DNA from: Caldilineales bacterium
GTDB lineage: Bacteria > Chloroflexota > Anaerolineae > JAAEKA01
DNA: 63,738 nucleotides
Direction of reading: 5' to 3'
Assembly: GCA_025055015.1 (NCBI GenBank)
Contig: JANWYQ010000088.1
Coordinates: 1 to 63,738, forward strand
A program made the translations under genes and the position numbers. A model generated the notes under the pieces. It was not told where the DNA came from, did not search any database, and worked only from the letters and a program-made list of their open reading frames with translations. Shown one piece after another: positions 8,745 through 18,203 of the stretch; within the stretch, counting starts at the first letter, position 1; each line of letters starts with the position of its first letter.

Positions 8745-11700
8745 ATGTCCACCCGCACCGTCTTCCTGCTGTTGGGGATCGCCTTGTTGAGCTTCGCCGC
8801 TGTTGCCTTAGCGGCCTTGGCGCTGGCCAGCACCGCTGCGGCCGCGCCGCCGCCCCAGGGTCCCGTCCAGCCGGAGGGGCCACGGCCGCTGGCCCAGGTG
8901 CAGGTGGTCGCCATGCCGGCCTTGGACAACCAAGCCCTGCTGGCCGCCGAGCTGCAGCGCCGCGGGCCGGGCATCGCCCCCCGCTTCGCCCACGCGGTTC
9001 CCGTGCGCTTGACGCCCGACACGGCCGGCACCTGGGACCGCCTGGCCGACGGCCGGTGGCTGTGGCGGCTGCGGGTGCGCTCGGCCGGCGCGGTCTCCTT
9101 GAACCTGGGCTTCACCCAGTACCGGATGCCGGCGGGCGGCCGGTTGGCCGTGTACACCCTGGACCGCAGCGCAGAGTTCGTCTTCACCGACGCGGACAAC
9201 GAGGCCCACGGCCAGCTTTGGACCCCCCTGCTGCCCGGCGACGAGGTGGTCGTGGAGGCGACGCTGCCGGCAGAGGCGCGGTCCGCGCTGCAGCTGGAGC
9301 TGGCCGCAGTGAACCACGGCTTCACCGACCTCAAGTCCGTGCTACAGTCCGGCTCGTGCAACGTAGACGTGGTGTGCGGCGCGGCCGACGGCTTCCCCCA
9401 GGTGGACCTCTGGCGGGACCAGATGCGCGCGGTGGCGCGGCTGGTCATCGGCGGCAACACGGCGTGCACCGGCTTTCTGGTTAACAACACCGCCAACGAC
9501 GGCAAGCCTTACCTGATGACCGCCGCCCACTGCGGGGTGGGCCCCGCAACGGCGCCGTCGCTGGTCGCCTATTGGAACTTCTACAACTCCTTCTGTCGCC
9601 CTCCCAACACCCCCGGCGCGGGTGGCCGGGGGAACGGCTCCCTGAGCCAGTTCAACACCGGCTCCTTCTGGCGGGCCGGCTACGGCGTCTCCGACTTCAC
9701 CCTGGTGGAGCTGGACGACCCCATCCATCCTGCGCACCAGCCCTTCTGGGCCGGCTGGGACGCGCGCAACCTGGCGCCGGCCTCGGCCGTGACCATCCAC
9801 CACCCCCGGGCCGAGGAGATGCGCATCAGTTTCGAGAACGACCCGTTGACGGTGACCTCCTACTTGGGCAGCACCTCGCCGGGCGACGGCACCCACCTGC
9901 GGGTGGCGGACTGGGACCTGGGCACCACCGAGCCCGGCTCCTCCGGTTCTCCCCTCTTTTCGCCGGAGGGGCGGGTGGTCGGCCAGCTGCACGGCGGCTT
10001 TGCGGCCTGCGGCAACGACGCAGCCGACTGGTACGGCCGCTTTGCCGCGTCGTGGACCGGCGGCGGCACGCCCACCTCGCGGCTGCGCGACTGGCTGGAC
10101 CCCCTGGGCCTGGGCGTTCAGGTGTGGAACGGCTTCGGCGGCCGGCCTGACTTTACGTTGCGCGTGACGCCTCGGGAGCAAGGGGCCTGCCTGCCGGCCA
10201 GCGCGGCCTACTCCGTCACCGTGCAGGCCATCGGCGGCTTCACCGAGACGGTGACCCTCAGCGCGGTCAACCTGCCGGCCGGGGTGTCGCCGGCCTTCTC
10301 CCTCAACCCCGTGCCGCCCGACCAGACCAGCCGGCTGACCTTGGGCACGGCCGGCGCAGCCCCCGGCCGCTACACGTTCGAGCTGGTCGGCGCGGCGGCC
10401 AGCTTGGTCCACACGGCTACCGTGGGCCTGAACCTGGCTGCCTCTACCTTTGGCCCTCCCACCCTGATAAGCCCGGCCGACGGCGCGACAGGCCTCGACC
10501 CGATGCCGACCTTCCAGTGGCAAGCCGTGCCCGGCGCCACGGGGTACGAGCTGCAGATCGCAACAGATGCCGGCTTCGCCGACATCGTGTACGCCGCCAC
10601 CGTGCCGGCGGCCCAGACCAGCGCGCAGATTGGCGAGCCCTTAGCCCGCGGGACCACCCACTTCTGGCGCATGGCCGTGCACAACCCCTGCGGCAGGGGC
10701 CCGTTCTCGCCCGCACGGCGCTTCACCACCCAGTATCCGCCCGGCCAGTGTCCCGTCGGCGCCCAGCTGGTGACCCTCTTCGCCGACGACTTCGAGAGCG
10801 GCGCAGCGGGGTGGACCTCAGAAGGATCGGGCAACACCTGGGCCCTGTGGAGCCAGCGGGTGCGCAGCGGCGCCTTCGCCTACCACGCTGACACGCCCTC
10901 CACGGTGACCGACCAGCGGCTGGCGTCCCCGGCCATCCCGCTGCCGGCCACCGAGCTCCCTATCTACCTCAGCTTCTGGAACTACCAGCACATGGAGTCG
11001 CGCGGCTCCGGCGGCTGTTTCGACGGCGGTCTGCTGGAGGTGTCCACCAACGGCGGCGCTACCTGGCAACAAGTGGAGGCGGGCCTGCTCACCGACCCCT
11101 ACGACGGCCCCATTTCGTCAGGCTTTAACAATCCTCTGGCCGGCCGACCGGCCTGGTGCGGCGATCCCCAAGACTGGCTGGAGAGCATCGTGGACCTGGC
11201 GCCCTACGCCGGTCGGACCATCCGCCTGCGCTTCCGGGTGGGCACCGACAGCTCCGTCCGCCGCGAGGGGTGGACCATTGATGACGTGGTGGTGCAAGCG
11301 TGCCAGGTCGGGGGACCGCGCATCGTGGTGGACCCATCGGCCCTAGCCAGTAGCCAGTCGCCCGGCTCGGCCGTCCAGCAGGTGCTTCACATCAGGAACG
11401 AGGGCCAAACGCCCCTCACGTGGCGGATCGCTGAGGAGCCAGCCGCAGCCCACCGCGCGGCGGTGGCGCTGGCGGTCCCGGCCGGCAGCCCAGAGCGCCT
11501 GAGCCCCGCCGCGGCGCCCCGCAGCCGGTCGGCGCCGCTGATCCCGGCCGAGGACGTGATCAACGACGGCAGCTTCGAGGCGGGCACCCCCAACCCCTTC
11601 TGGGGAGAGAGCTCGGTGGCCTTCGGCTCTCCCTTGTGCAGTCGGACCACCTGCAACCCCAACGTCGGCTCTGGCCCCCGCACCGGCGCGTGGTGGGCGT

Positions 11701-12302
11701 GGTTCGGCGGCGTGGCCCGCGTGCGCGAGACCGCGTCGCTGACCCAGACGGTGGTGCTGCACCCTGGCGCGCCGGCCGAGCTCAGCTTCTGGCTGGAGAT
11801 GCCCACTGCCCAGGCGCCTGCCACCCTCACCGTCTCGTTGGACAACACGGTGCTGTTCCAGGCTACCGCTGCCGACGCTTCCCGCTACGCCACCTACACC
11901 AGGGTGCGGGCCGACGTCGGCGCCTTCGCCGACGGCCGGCCCCATGCGCTGCGCTTCCACGCCGTGACGGCCAGCAACGGCGCCGCAGTGACCAACATCT
12001 TCGTGGACGACGTGGCGCTGAACGACAACCTGGTGCCGCCCTGCAGTCGGCTGGAGGATGTGCCGTGGCTAAGCGTGTTCCCCACCCAGGGCACGTTGGA
12101 GCCCTTCGGCGCGGGAAGCAAGGCTGCCGTCGCCGCCACAGTGACGTTCGACGCTTCCGGGCTGAACCTGGGCCTCTACCGAGCCCACCTGTGCGTGACC
12201 AGCAACGACCGGGACAACCCGCTGGTGGTGGTGCCGGTGCGCATGGAGGTGTTCCGGCATCCCGTCCGCACCTACCTCCCCTTGTTGCTCCGAGGGCCCT
12301 GA
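8745..12302 (+). CDS. Secreted trypsin-fold serine protease (lysyl-endopeptidase-like), multidomain
   Basis: A 1185-residue exported protein with a signal peptide at 1-27. A trypsin-like domain (about 215-460) carries the triad H262 (TAAHC), D317 (SDFTLVEL) and S400 (PGSSGSPLF), most like lysyl endopeptidases. It is followed by an Ig-like segment, an FN3 domain (about 574-664), a MAM/jelly-roll module (about 676-856, SFWNYQHMES...WTIDDVVV), a short linker and a second jelly roll (about 940-1100). The last residues are RTYLPLLLRGP, a motif also near the N-termini of two other exported proteins here. The cysteine-rich catalytic domain suits an extracellular enzyme. The cleavage preference cannot be read. 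The next gene begins 36 bp downstream. Confidence 0.82.
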   Translation: MSTRTVFLLLGIALLSFAAVALAALALASTAAAAPPPQGPVQPEGPRPLAQVQVVAMPALDNQALLAAELQRRGPGIAPRFAHAVPVRLTPDTAGTWDRLADGRWLWRLRVRSAGAVSLNLGFTQYRMPAGGRLAVYTLDRSAEFVFTDADNEAHGQLWTPLLPGDEVVVEATLPAEARSALQLELAAVNHGFTDLKSVLQSGSCNVDVVCGAADGFPQVDLWRDQMRAVARLVIGGNTACTGFLVNNTANDGKPYLMTAAHCGVGPATAPSLVAYWNFYNSFCRPPNTPGAGGRGNGSLSQFNTGSFWRAGYGVSDFTLVELDDPIHPAHQPFWAGWDARNLAPASAVTIHHPRAEEMRISFENDPLTVTSYLGSTSPGDGTHLRVADWDLGTTEPGSSGSPLFSPEGRVVGQLHGGFAACGNDAADWYGRFAASWTGGGTPTSRLRDWLDPLGLGVQVWNGFGGRPDFTLRVTPREQGACLPASAAYSVTVQAIGGFTETVTLSAVNLPAGVSPAFSLNPVPPDQTSRLTLGTAGAAPGRYTFELVGAAASLVHTATVGLNLAASTFGPPTLISPADGATGLDPMPTFQWQAVPGATGYELQIATDAGFADIVYAATVPAAQTSAQIGEPLARGTTHFWRMAVHNPCGRGPFSPARRFTTQYPPGQCPVGAQLVTLFADDFESGAAGWTSEGSGNTWALWSQRVRSGAFAYHADTPSTVTDQRLASPAIPLPATELPIYLSFWNYQHMESRGSGGCFDGGLLEVSTNGGATWQQVEAGLLTDPYDGPISSGFNNPLAGRPAWCGDPQDWLESIVDLAPYAGRTIRLRFRVGTDSSVRREGWTIDDVVVQACQVGGPRIVVDPSALASSQSPGSAVQQVLHIRNEGQTPLTWRIAEEPAAAHRAAVALAVPAGSPERLSPAAAPRSRSAPLIPAEDVINDGSFEAGTPNPFWGESSVAFGSPLCSRTTCNPNVGSGPRTGAWWAWFGGVARVRETASLTQTVVLHPGAPAELSFWLEMPTAQAPATLTVSLDNTVLFQATAADASRYATYTRVRADVGAFADGRPHALRFHAVTASNGAAVTNIFVDDVALNDNLVPPCSRLEDVPWLSVFPTQGTLEPFGAGSKAAVAATVTFDASGLNLGLYRAHLCVTSNDRDNPLVVVPVRMEVFRHPVRTYLPLLLRGP

Positions 12303-12338
12303 GAGGTTCGACGACGCTGTGCAACGCGGAGGCGCCCT

Positions 12339-12707
12339 GTGATCAGCCGCGAGGAGTTCGAGCAGCTGGTGGCGGATGCGCTGGCCACTCTGCCGGAGGA
12401 GATCCTGCAGCGCATGGAGAACGTAGCCATCACCGTGCAGGAGTGGCCGACGCGGCTGCAGCTGCGCTCGGCGCGCGTGCCGCCGGGCTCCACCCTGTTC
12501 GGGCTGTACGAGGGGGTTCCCCTGACCGCCCGCACCAGCCACTACGGCATGGTCACCCCGGACCGCATCACCATCTTCCGCGGGCCGCTGTTGGCCTATT
12601 GTCGCACGCCCGAGGCCATCGCCGAGCAGGTGCGCAAGACCGTGGTGCACGAGATCGCCCACCATTTCGGCATGGACGAGGCGCAGATCCGCCGGCTGGG
12701 CTACTAA
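12339..12707 (+). CDS. Minimal zincin-like metallopeptidase family protein
   Basis: A 122-residue cytosolic protein of the small MMP-like family (PF06262 type). The zinc motif HEIAHHFGMDE has H104, E105, H108 and the downstream acidic D113. Members are usually 115-140 residues, so it is full length. Translation starts at GTG behind GGAGG (12328-12332). It lies 36 bp after the secreted protease and could be co-transcribed. The substrate is unknown. Confidence 0.85.
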   Translation: MISREEFEQLVADALATLPEEILQRMENVAITVQEWPTRLQLRSARVPPGSTLFGLYEGVPLTARTSHYGMVTPDRITIFRGPLLAYCRTPEAIAEQVRKTVVHEIAHHFGMDEAQIRRLGY

Positions 12708-12900
12708 GCCGAGTTGCAGCCGGCCGGTCGTGTAGCCGGCCATTCAGCCCCACTGGCTAAAGCCGCGACTCCCCTCCTCCCTCCACGGACTCGAGGCTTT
12801 AGCCGGCCATCCGTAAGGCTTCAGCCGGCCATCCATGCACACCCACCCTCCCAAACCGACCAGCTAAAGCTTCGCCTCCGATGGGATAACCGGCTTCCAG
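12708..12900. repeat. Intergenic repeat cluster (AGCCGGCCAT units, GGCTAAAGCC/GGCTTTAGCC)
   Basis: AGCCGGCCAT occurs three times (near 12733, 12803 and 12822), interleaved with GGCTAAAGCC and GAGGCTTTAGCC inverted copies. No gene is seen. It lies between two converging genes. Confidence 0.6.
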
Positions 12901-13401
12901 TCATTCCAACGGCGTCAGCAGGATCACGGGGATCTGCCTCGGATAGGCCCGGCGAGCGTAGGCGTCGTAGCCGGGGTAGCGCGCCGTGGCCAGCCGCCAC
13001 AGCCGCTCCCGCTCCTCCCCGGCGACCTCCTGTGCCAGGTAGCGCCCCTCTTGCTCGCCGACCCGCAGCGTCACCTGCGGATGCGCGCGCACGTTGTGGT
13101 ACCACGCCGGGTGCTGGCTGCGGCCGAAGCTGGAGGCAATGAGCACGAAGTTGGTCCCATCGGGGATGGCCAGCAGGGGCACCGACCGCGGCTGGCCGCT
13201 CTTGGCGCCGGTGGCCGTCAGCACCACCACCGGCAGGCCGGTCAACAGGCTGGTGAGGGAGCGGCGCCCTCGGCTGCGCTCCAGCACCGGCCGGTCCAGG
13301 CAGTGCAGGATGGGCGCCAGCAGAGCCGAGATCGGCCGCCACACCACGATGCGCTTGACCCCCCGCTGCAGCAGGTTAGGGCGGTGGTCCAGGGAGATCA
13401 T
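12901..13401 (-). CDS. Deazaflavin (F420)-dependent nitroreductase-family oxidoreductase
   Basis: A 166-residue split-barrel protein of the DUF385/Ddn family. TATGAKSGQPRSVPLLAIPDG and SFGRSQHPAWYHNVRAHP are the family's cofactor-binding signature. Members use reduced F420 (or another flavin) to reduce varied substrates, so the cell probably makes F420. The gene follows def on the same strand with a 14-bp gap; I chose ATG at 13401 because a longer frame would run back into def. The Shine-Dalgarno is poor, so translation may be coupled to def. The substrate is unknown. Confidence 0.8.
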   Translation of the reverse strand: MISLDHRPNLLQRGVKRIVVWRPISALLAPILHCLDRPVLERSRGRRSLTSLLTGLPVVVLTATGAKSGQPRSVPLLAIPDGTNFVLIASSFGRSQHPAWYHNVRAHPQVTLRVGEQEGRYLAQEVAGEERERLWRLATARYPGYDAYARRAYPRQIPVILLTPLE

Positions 13402-13415
13402 GGAGTGCGCAGGCG

Positions 13416-13973
13416 CTACGCCGACACTGCGGCCTGGAGCGGCACGGCCTTCCACCGCTCCTGGCCGTCCTTGTCCTTCACCTTTACCAGCCGGCGCAGC
13501 TTCGCCGGCCCCTCCACCCGGTCAATGAACAGCACGCCGTTCAGGTGGTCAATCTCGTGCTGGAAGACCCGGGCCAGCCAATCCCGCGCCTCTAGCCGTT
13601 GCGGCTTGCCGTAGCGGTCCTGGCCGGTCACCACCACCCACTCGGCCCGCCACACGTCGCCCACGATGTCTGGAATGGAGAGGCATCCCTCCTCCCCCTC
13701 TACCTCGGTGTCGCTGGCGCGCACGATCTCCGGGTTGACGAACTCGTACAGCTTGCCGCTCTGCGGGTCCTCCTCGTCCTCCGGTAGCTCCACCACGATC
13801 ACCCGCTCCGACACGCCGATCTGGGGCGCGGCCAAGCCCACGCCGGGCGCCTGGCGCATGGTCTCCACCATGTCGTCAATGAGCTGGTGCAGGCGTTTGT
13901 CGAACTTCTTGACCTTGCGGGCCTCTTGGCGCAACACCGGGTCGCCAATGGTTCTGATCTCGCGAACCGCCAT
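13416..13973 (-). CDS. def: Peptide deformylase
   Basis: A 185-residue Fe/Zn enzyme that removes the formyl group from the N-terminal methionine of nascent proteins. All three family motifs are intact: GVGLAAPQ (44-51), EGCLS with ligand C97, and QHEIDH with H139, catalytic E140 and H143. A short basic tail follows. It is first in an apparent two-gene unit with the F420-type oxidoreductase and is divergent from the methionine/folate gene at 14123. Its promoter lies at 14015-14043. Confidence 0.95.
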   Translation of the reverse strand: MAVREIRTIGDPVLRQEARKVKKFDKRLHQLIDDMVETMRQAPGVGLAAPQIGVSERVIVVELPEDEEDPQSGKLYEFVNPEIVRASDTEVEGEEGCLSIPDIVGDVWRAEWVVVTGQDRYGKPQRLEARDWLARVFQHEIDHLNGVLFIDRVEGPAKLRRLVKVKDKDGQERWKAVPLQAAVSA

Positions 13974-14014
13974 GTCTACCCTCGCAATGCGTGGTCTTTG
14001 GTTGTCCAGCGGGC

Positions 14015-14043
14015 ATTATAGCTGGCGCAGCGCACCTCTGCAA
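14015..14043 (-). promoter_or_regulatory. Promoter of def
   Basis: Minus strand: TTGCAG (14038-14043), 17 bp, TATAAT (14015-14020). secG has an identical TTGCAG-17-TATAAT arrangement at 44334-44362. Confidence 0.65.
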
Positions 14044-14086
14044 ACGGATGGGTCGGCGTGGGCCGGTCTTTAGGGCCGGGCCAGGC

Positions 14087-14115
14087 TTGCCTCTTGCCTG
14101 TCCCCTGTTTATAAT
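14087..14115 (+). promoter_or_regulatory. Promoter of the homocysteine methyltransferase/MTHFR gene
   Basis: TTGCCT (14087-14092), 17 bp, TATAAT (14110-14115). The ATG at 14123 is only 7 bp past the -10, so transcription should begin at or beside the start codon. Confidence 0.7.
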
Positions 14116-14122
14116 GCCGGCC

Positions 14123-15988
14123 ATGACCAACCTTTCCTTCGTTGAGGCGCTAGAACAGGGGCCCCTGCTGTGCGATGGCGCCATGGGCACCATGCTGTAC
14201 AGCTACGGCGCGTCCTTCGAGCAATGCCTGGACGAGCTCAACCTGAGCCGGCCGGAGCTGGTGCTGCGCATCCACAGCGAGTACTTGGCCGCCGGCGCGG
14301 ACGTCATCGAGACCAACACCTTCGGCGCCAACCGGGTCAAGCTGGAGGAGCATGGCCTGGCCGACCGGGTGGCGGAGATCAACGCCGCCGGCGCACGGCT
14401 GGCGCGGCAGGCCGTGGCGTTGTCCGGCCGCCGCGCGTTCGTGGCCGGCTCCGTCGGGCCGATGGGCCGCGGGGTGGCGCCCTTCGGCCCCGTCTCCCAC
14501 GAGGCGGCGCGCGCGATCTTCGCTGAACAGATCGCCGCGCTGGCTGCCGGCGGCGTGGACCTGTTGCTGCTGGAGACCTTCACCGACCTGACGGAGATCA
14601 CCCTGGCCATCGAGGCCGCGCACCAGGCCGCGCCGGACCTCCCCATCGTGGCCCAGATGACCTTCTCCGAGGAGCGCTACACCATCGCCGGCCACACGCC
14701 GGAGGAGGTGGCCAACGCGCTCTGCTCCCTGGGGGTGACCTTGGCCGGCGCCAACTGCAGCACCGGGCCGGCCATTGTGCTGCGGGTGGTGCGGCGCATG
14801 CAGGCCGCCTGTCCCCAGGTGCGGGTCTCGGCGCAGCCCAACGCCGGCTTCCCCACCCGCCAGGGCGGCCGGGTGCTGTATCCCTCCAGCCCGGCCTACT
14901 TCGCCGACTTCGCCCGCATGGCCGCCGCGGCCGGCGTCCGGCTCATCGGCGGCTGCTGCGGCACCACGCCGGGGCACATCGCGGCCATGGCCGCGGCGCT
15001 GCGCTCCGCCCCCCTCTCCCCCGACCAGCTGCCGCCCTTGCCGCCGGTCAAGCAGCCTCAGCCGGGCGAGCCTCCTCCACCCACCGACCTGGCCCTCACC
15101 CTGGGCAAGCGCTTTATCGTCACCGTGGAGCTGCACCCCCCGCGCGGGGCCGACGCCAGCGACGTGGTGGCCAGCGCCCAGCGGCTCAAGCAGGCCGGCG
15201 CCACCTTCGTCAACGTGGCCGACAGCCCCCTGGCCCGCATGCGCATGAGCCCGTGGGCCTGTGCCTATTTGATCCAACAACAGGTGGGCATGGAGACCAT
15301 CCTCCACTTCCCCACCCGCGGGCGCAACCTGCTGCGCATCCAGGGCGACCTGCTGGCGGCCCATGCGCTGGGCGTGCGCAACCTGTTCGTGGTGATGGGC
15401 GACCCGCCGCGCATTGGCGACTACCCCCAGGCCAGCGACGCCCAGGACGTGGTGCCCTCCGGCCTGATCCGCCTGATCACCCAGAACCTGAACCGAGGCA
15501 CCGACCAGGCCGGCAACAGCATCGGCCAGCCCACCGGCTTCACCGTGGGCTGCGCGCTGAACATGGGCGCCGAGGACCTGGACAAGGAGATCGAGGTCCT
15601 CAAGAAGAAGCTGGACGCCGGCGCGCAGTTCGCCCTGACCCAGCCCGTCTTCGACCCTGCTGTGGTGGAGCGCTTCTTGGACCGCTTCGGCGGCCGGCCG
15701 CCGCTGCCCATCCTGATGGGCCTGATGCCGCTGTACGGCCTGCGCCACGCCCGCTTCCTGCACCACGAGGTGCCCGGCATCTCCATCCCGGAGCCCCTGC
15801 TGGCGCGCATGGAGGCCGCCGAGGCGCTCGGCAGGCCGCGCCACGAGGGCATCGCCATTGCCCAGGAGATCCTGCTGGCTGCCCAGCCGCTGGTGCAGGG
15901 CGTGTACGTGATGCCCCCCTTCCGCCGCTACGACATCGCCGCCGAGGTGATCAGCGTCGTCCGCAATCGGGAGCGCCCTGCGCTTTGA
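14123..15988 (+). CDS. yitJ: Bifunctional homocysteine S-methyltransferase / methylenetetrahydrofolate reductase
   Basis: A 621-residue fusion. Residues 1-300 are a cobalamin-independent type homocysteine S-methyltransferase domain with the zinc cysteines in GANCSTGP and GGCCGTTPGHI. Residues from about 325 form a MetF-like TIM barrel (FIVTVELHPPRGADASDV, LFVVMGDPPRIGDY) that reduces methylene-THF to methyl-THF. Such fusions (YitJ type) combine methyl formation and methionine synthesis. I place the start at ATG 14123, directly after the -10 box, with no Shine-Dalgarno, as expected for a leaderless message. A longer frame to 13991 would cover the promoter. The stop codon overlaps the -35 box of the korA promoter. 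Confidence 0.9.
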   Translation: MTNLSFVEALEQGPLLCDGAMGTMLYSYGASFEQCLDELNLSRPELVLRIHSEYLAAGADVIETNTFGANRVKLEEHGLADRVAEINAAGARLARQAVALSGRRAFVAGSVGPMGRGVAPFGPVSHEAARAIFAEQIAALAAGGVDLLLLETFTDLTEITLAIEAAHQAAPDLPIVAQMTFSEERYTIAGHTPEEVANALCSLGVTLAGANCSTGPAIVLRVVRRMQAACPQVRVSAQPNAGFPTRQGGRVLYPSSPAYFADFARMAAAAGVRLIGGCCGTTPGHIAAMAAALRSAPLSPDQLPPLPPVKQPQPGEPPPPTDLALTLGKRFIVTVELHPPRGADASDVVASAQRLKQAGATFVNVADSPLARMRMSPWACAYLIQQQVGMETILHFPTRGRNLLRIQGDLLAAHALGVRNLFVVMGDPPRIGDYPQASDAQDVVPSGLIRLITQNLNRGTDQAGNSIGQPTGFTVGCALNMGAEDLDKEIEVLKKKLDAGAQFALTQPVFDPAVVERFLDRFGGRPPLPILMGLMPLYGLRHARFLHHEVPGISIPEPLLARMEAAEALGRPRHEGIAIAQEILLAAQPLVQGVYVMPPFRRYDIAAEVISVVRNRERPAL

Positions 15989-16013
15989 CACTGCCCCAGA
16001 GCCGTGTTATACT
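15985..16013 (+). promoter_or_regulatory. Promoter of korAB
   Basis: Consensus TTGACA (15985-15990), 17 bp, TATACT (16008-16013). The -35 box overlaps the TGA stop of the preceding gene. Confidence 0.8.
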
Positions 16014-16019
16014 CGCGGC

Positions 16020-16308
16020 GAGCTGAGCGATCGCACCTGAGCCCAGCCACGGCGATGTGGTTACCCAGCAACCGGCCTCTTGGCCGGTTCTGTATCTTGC
16101 GACGGCGCACCCTCACGGGGGCGATGACCACCTCACCCGCCGCCGGAGCTTCTGCGGATCGGCCCAGCCTTTGTAACAGTGCACACCGAAAAGCCCAGCC
16201 ACATGGCTTCATCATTGGTTCGGAGACATAGCCAGGGGAGCGATCTTCGCTCGCCAAATCCCATTGCTTTCCTGATAGTTCCGCCTACCGGTGCAAGGAG
16301 ATTGAACG
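16020..16308 (+). promoter_or_regulatory. Long (~290-nt) structured leader of korAB
   Basis: A gene-free leader between the predicted transcription start and korA. It has several potential stems, including GCAACCGGCC TCTT GGCCGGTT near 16069-16095 and a CCAGCCACATGGCT element near 16197. A GATG...ACCC.GCAACC stretch recalls the S-box core, but the rest does not match. No riboswitch class can be assigned. Confidence 0.35.
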
Positions 16309-18183
16309 ATGTCCCCTTCTGTTAGGCCGGTGCATGTCGAAGAGGTCGAGGAGGTCGTCATTAGGTTCGCCGGCGACTCCGGCGACGGCATGCAGCTCAC
16401 CGGCACTCAGTTCACCAACACCGCCGCCATCGTCGGCAACGACATCAGCACGTTGCCCGATTTCCCCGCCGAGATCCGCGCGCCCGCCGGCACCCTGGCC
16501 GGCGTCAGCGGTTTCCAGGTCCACCTTGCCAGCGAGGACATCTTCACCCCGGGCGACGAGCCCCACGTGCTGATCGCAATGAACCCAGCCGCCCTCAAGG
16601 CCAGCTTGGGGGACTTGATGCCAGGGGGCACCATCATCGTGAACTCGGACGAGTTCACCCCGGCCAACCTCAAGAAGGCCGGCTACGACCGCAACCCCTT
16701 GGACGATGGCTCGCTGAAGGGATACCACGTCCATCGCGTGCCCATCACCACCCTGAACCGCCATGCGGTGGAGGGCGTGGAGGGCTTGTCCACCAAAGAG
16801 GTAGACCGCTCTCGCAACTTCTTCGCCCTTGGGCTCACCTTCTGGATCTACGACCGGCCCCTGGACAACACCCTAAAGTGGATTGACGAGAAGTTCGGCA
16901 AGCGGCCGGAGATCGCCGAGGCCAACCGCCGCGCGCTGCTGGCCGGCTACCACTTCGGCGATACCACCGAGGCGTTCCAGACCCGCTACAAGGTCAAGCC
17001 GGCCGAGCTGCCTCCCGGCGACTACCGCAAGGTCACCGGCAACGAGGCCCTGGCCATGGGCCTGGTGACCGCCGCCCACCTGGCCGGCAAGCAGCTCATC
17101 TACTGCAGCTATCCCATCACCCCGGCCAGCGACATCCTCCACACCCTGGCGTCCCTCAAGAACTACAGCGTGGTGACCTTCCAGGCCGAGGACGAGATCG
17201 CTGCCATGGGCGCCACCATCGGCGCTGCCTTCGGCGGCGCCTTCGCCGTCACCGGCACCAGCGGCCCCGGCATGGCCCTCAAGAGCGAGGCCATCAACCT
17301 GGCCGTAGTGCTGGAGCTGCCCATGGTGATCGTGGACGTGCAGCGCGCCGGCCCCAGCACCGGCATGCCCACCAAGCCGGAGCAGGGCGACCTGTTGCAG
17401 GCCCTTTTTGGCCGCAACGGCGAGAGCCCCGTGCCCGTGGTAGCGCCCGCCTCCCCGGCCGACTGCTTCGACATGGCCATTGAGGCCTTCCGCCTGGCCG
17501 TGCAGGCCATGTCCCCGGTGATCCTGCTGTCCGACGGCTACCTGGCCAACAGCGCCGAGCCGTGGCACATCCCGACCGAGGAGGAGCTGGCCCAGCGCTT
17601 CACCTTCCACATCCACCACCCCACAGCCGCCGAGTTCGGCAACGGCCACGGCTTCCTGCCCTACGCCCGAGACCCGCAGACCCTGGCGCGGCCTTGGGCC
17701 TTGCCCGGCACCCCCGGCCTCGAGCATCGCATCGGCGGCCTGGGCAAGCAGCCGGGCACCGGCAACGTCTCCTACGCGCCGGAGGACCACGACCGCATGG
17801 TGCGCGATCGGGCAGCCAAGGTGGCCCGGCTGGCGGAGTTCATCCCGCCGCTGGAGGTCTTCGGCGCCCAGGAGGGCGACCTGCTGGTCGTCGGTTGGGG
17901 TAGCTCCTACGGCGCCATCCACCAGGCGGTGGACCGCGCGCACTTCCGCCAAGGCAAGAGCGTCGGCGCGGTGCACCTGCGCTACTTGAACCCCTTCCCG
18001 CGCAACCTGGGCGAGATCATGAGCCGCTTCGAGCACATCCTGGTGCCGGAGATGAACCTGGGACAGCTGGCCATGCTGCTCAAGGCCACCTTCCTGCGCC
18101 CGGTGATCTCCATGCCCAAGGTGCGCGGCCGCCCGTTCAAGATCAGCGAGCTCAGCGCCAAGATTGACGAGCTTCTCGGCTAG
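16309..18183 (+). CDS. korA: 2-oxoacid:ferredoxin oxidoreductase, gamma-alpha fusion subunit
   Basis: A 624-residue subunit of a thiamine-diphosphate enzyme that converts 2-oxoacids (2-oxoglutarate most likely) and CoA to acyl-CoA and CO2 while reducing ferredoxin. Residues 1-190 are the gamma domain ([23 protein letters not shown]). The alpha domain begins near 225 with [12 protein letters not shown] and [12 protein letters not shown]. The fusion plus a separate beta subunit is the KorAB layout. AAGGAG precedes the ATG. korB begins 20 bp downstream. The enzyme probably serves the TCA cycle or CO2 fixation; the oxoacid preference is inferred from the family. Confidence 0.92.
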   Translation: MSPSVRPVHVEEVEEVVIRFAGDSGDGMQLTGTQFTNTAAIVGNDISTLPDFPAEIRAPAGTLAGVSGFQVHLASEDIFTPGDEPHVLIAMNPAALKASLGDLMPGGTIIVNSDEFTPANLKKAGYDRNPLDDGSLKGYHVHRVPITTLNRHAVEGVEGLSTKEVDRSRNFFALGLTFWIYDRPLDNTLKWIDEKFGKRPEIAEANRRALLAGYHFGDTTEAFQTRYKVKPAELPPGDYRKVTGNEALAMGLVTAAHLAGKQLIYCSYPITPASDILHTLASLKNYSVVTFQAEDEIAAMGATIGAAFGGAFAVTGTSGPGMALKSEAINLAVVLELPMVIVDVQRAGPSTGMPTKPEQGDLLQALFGRNGESPVPVVAPASPADCFDMAIEAFRLAVQAMSPVILLSDGYLANSAEPWHIPTEEELAQRFTFHIHHPTAAEFGNGHGFLPYARDPQTLARPWALPGTPGLEHRIGGLGKQPGTGNVSYAPEDHDRMVRDRAAKVARLAEFIPPLEVFGAQEGDLLVVGWGSSYGAIHQAVDRAHFRQGKSVGAVHLRYLNPFPRNLGEIMSRFEHILVPEMNLGQLAMLLKATFLRPVISMPKVRGRPFKISELSAKIDELLG

Positions 18184-18203
18184 CCAAAAAAGGAATGCCA
18201 ACC

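Noticed and set aside
16020..16308. SAM-I (S-box) riboswitch before korA
   Set aside because: Only the GATG...ACCC.GCAACC stretch is similar; the required GGTGCTAATTCC segment and P1 stem are absent, and korAB is not a sulfur gene.
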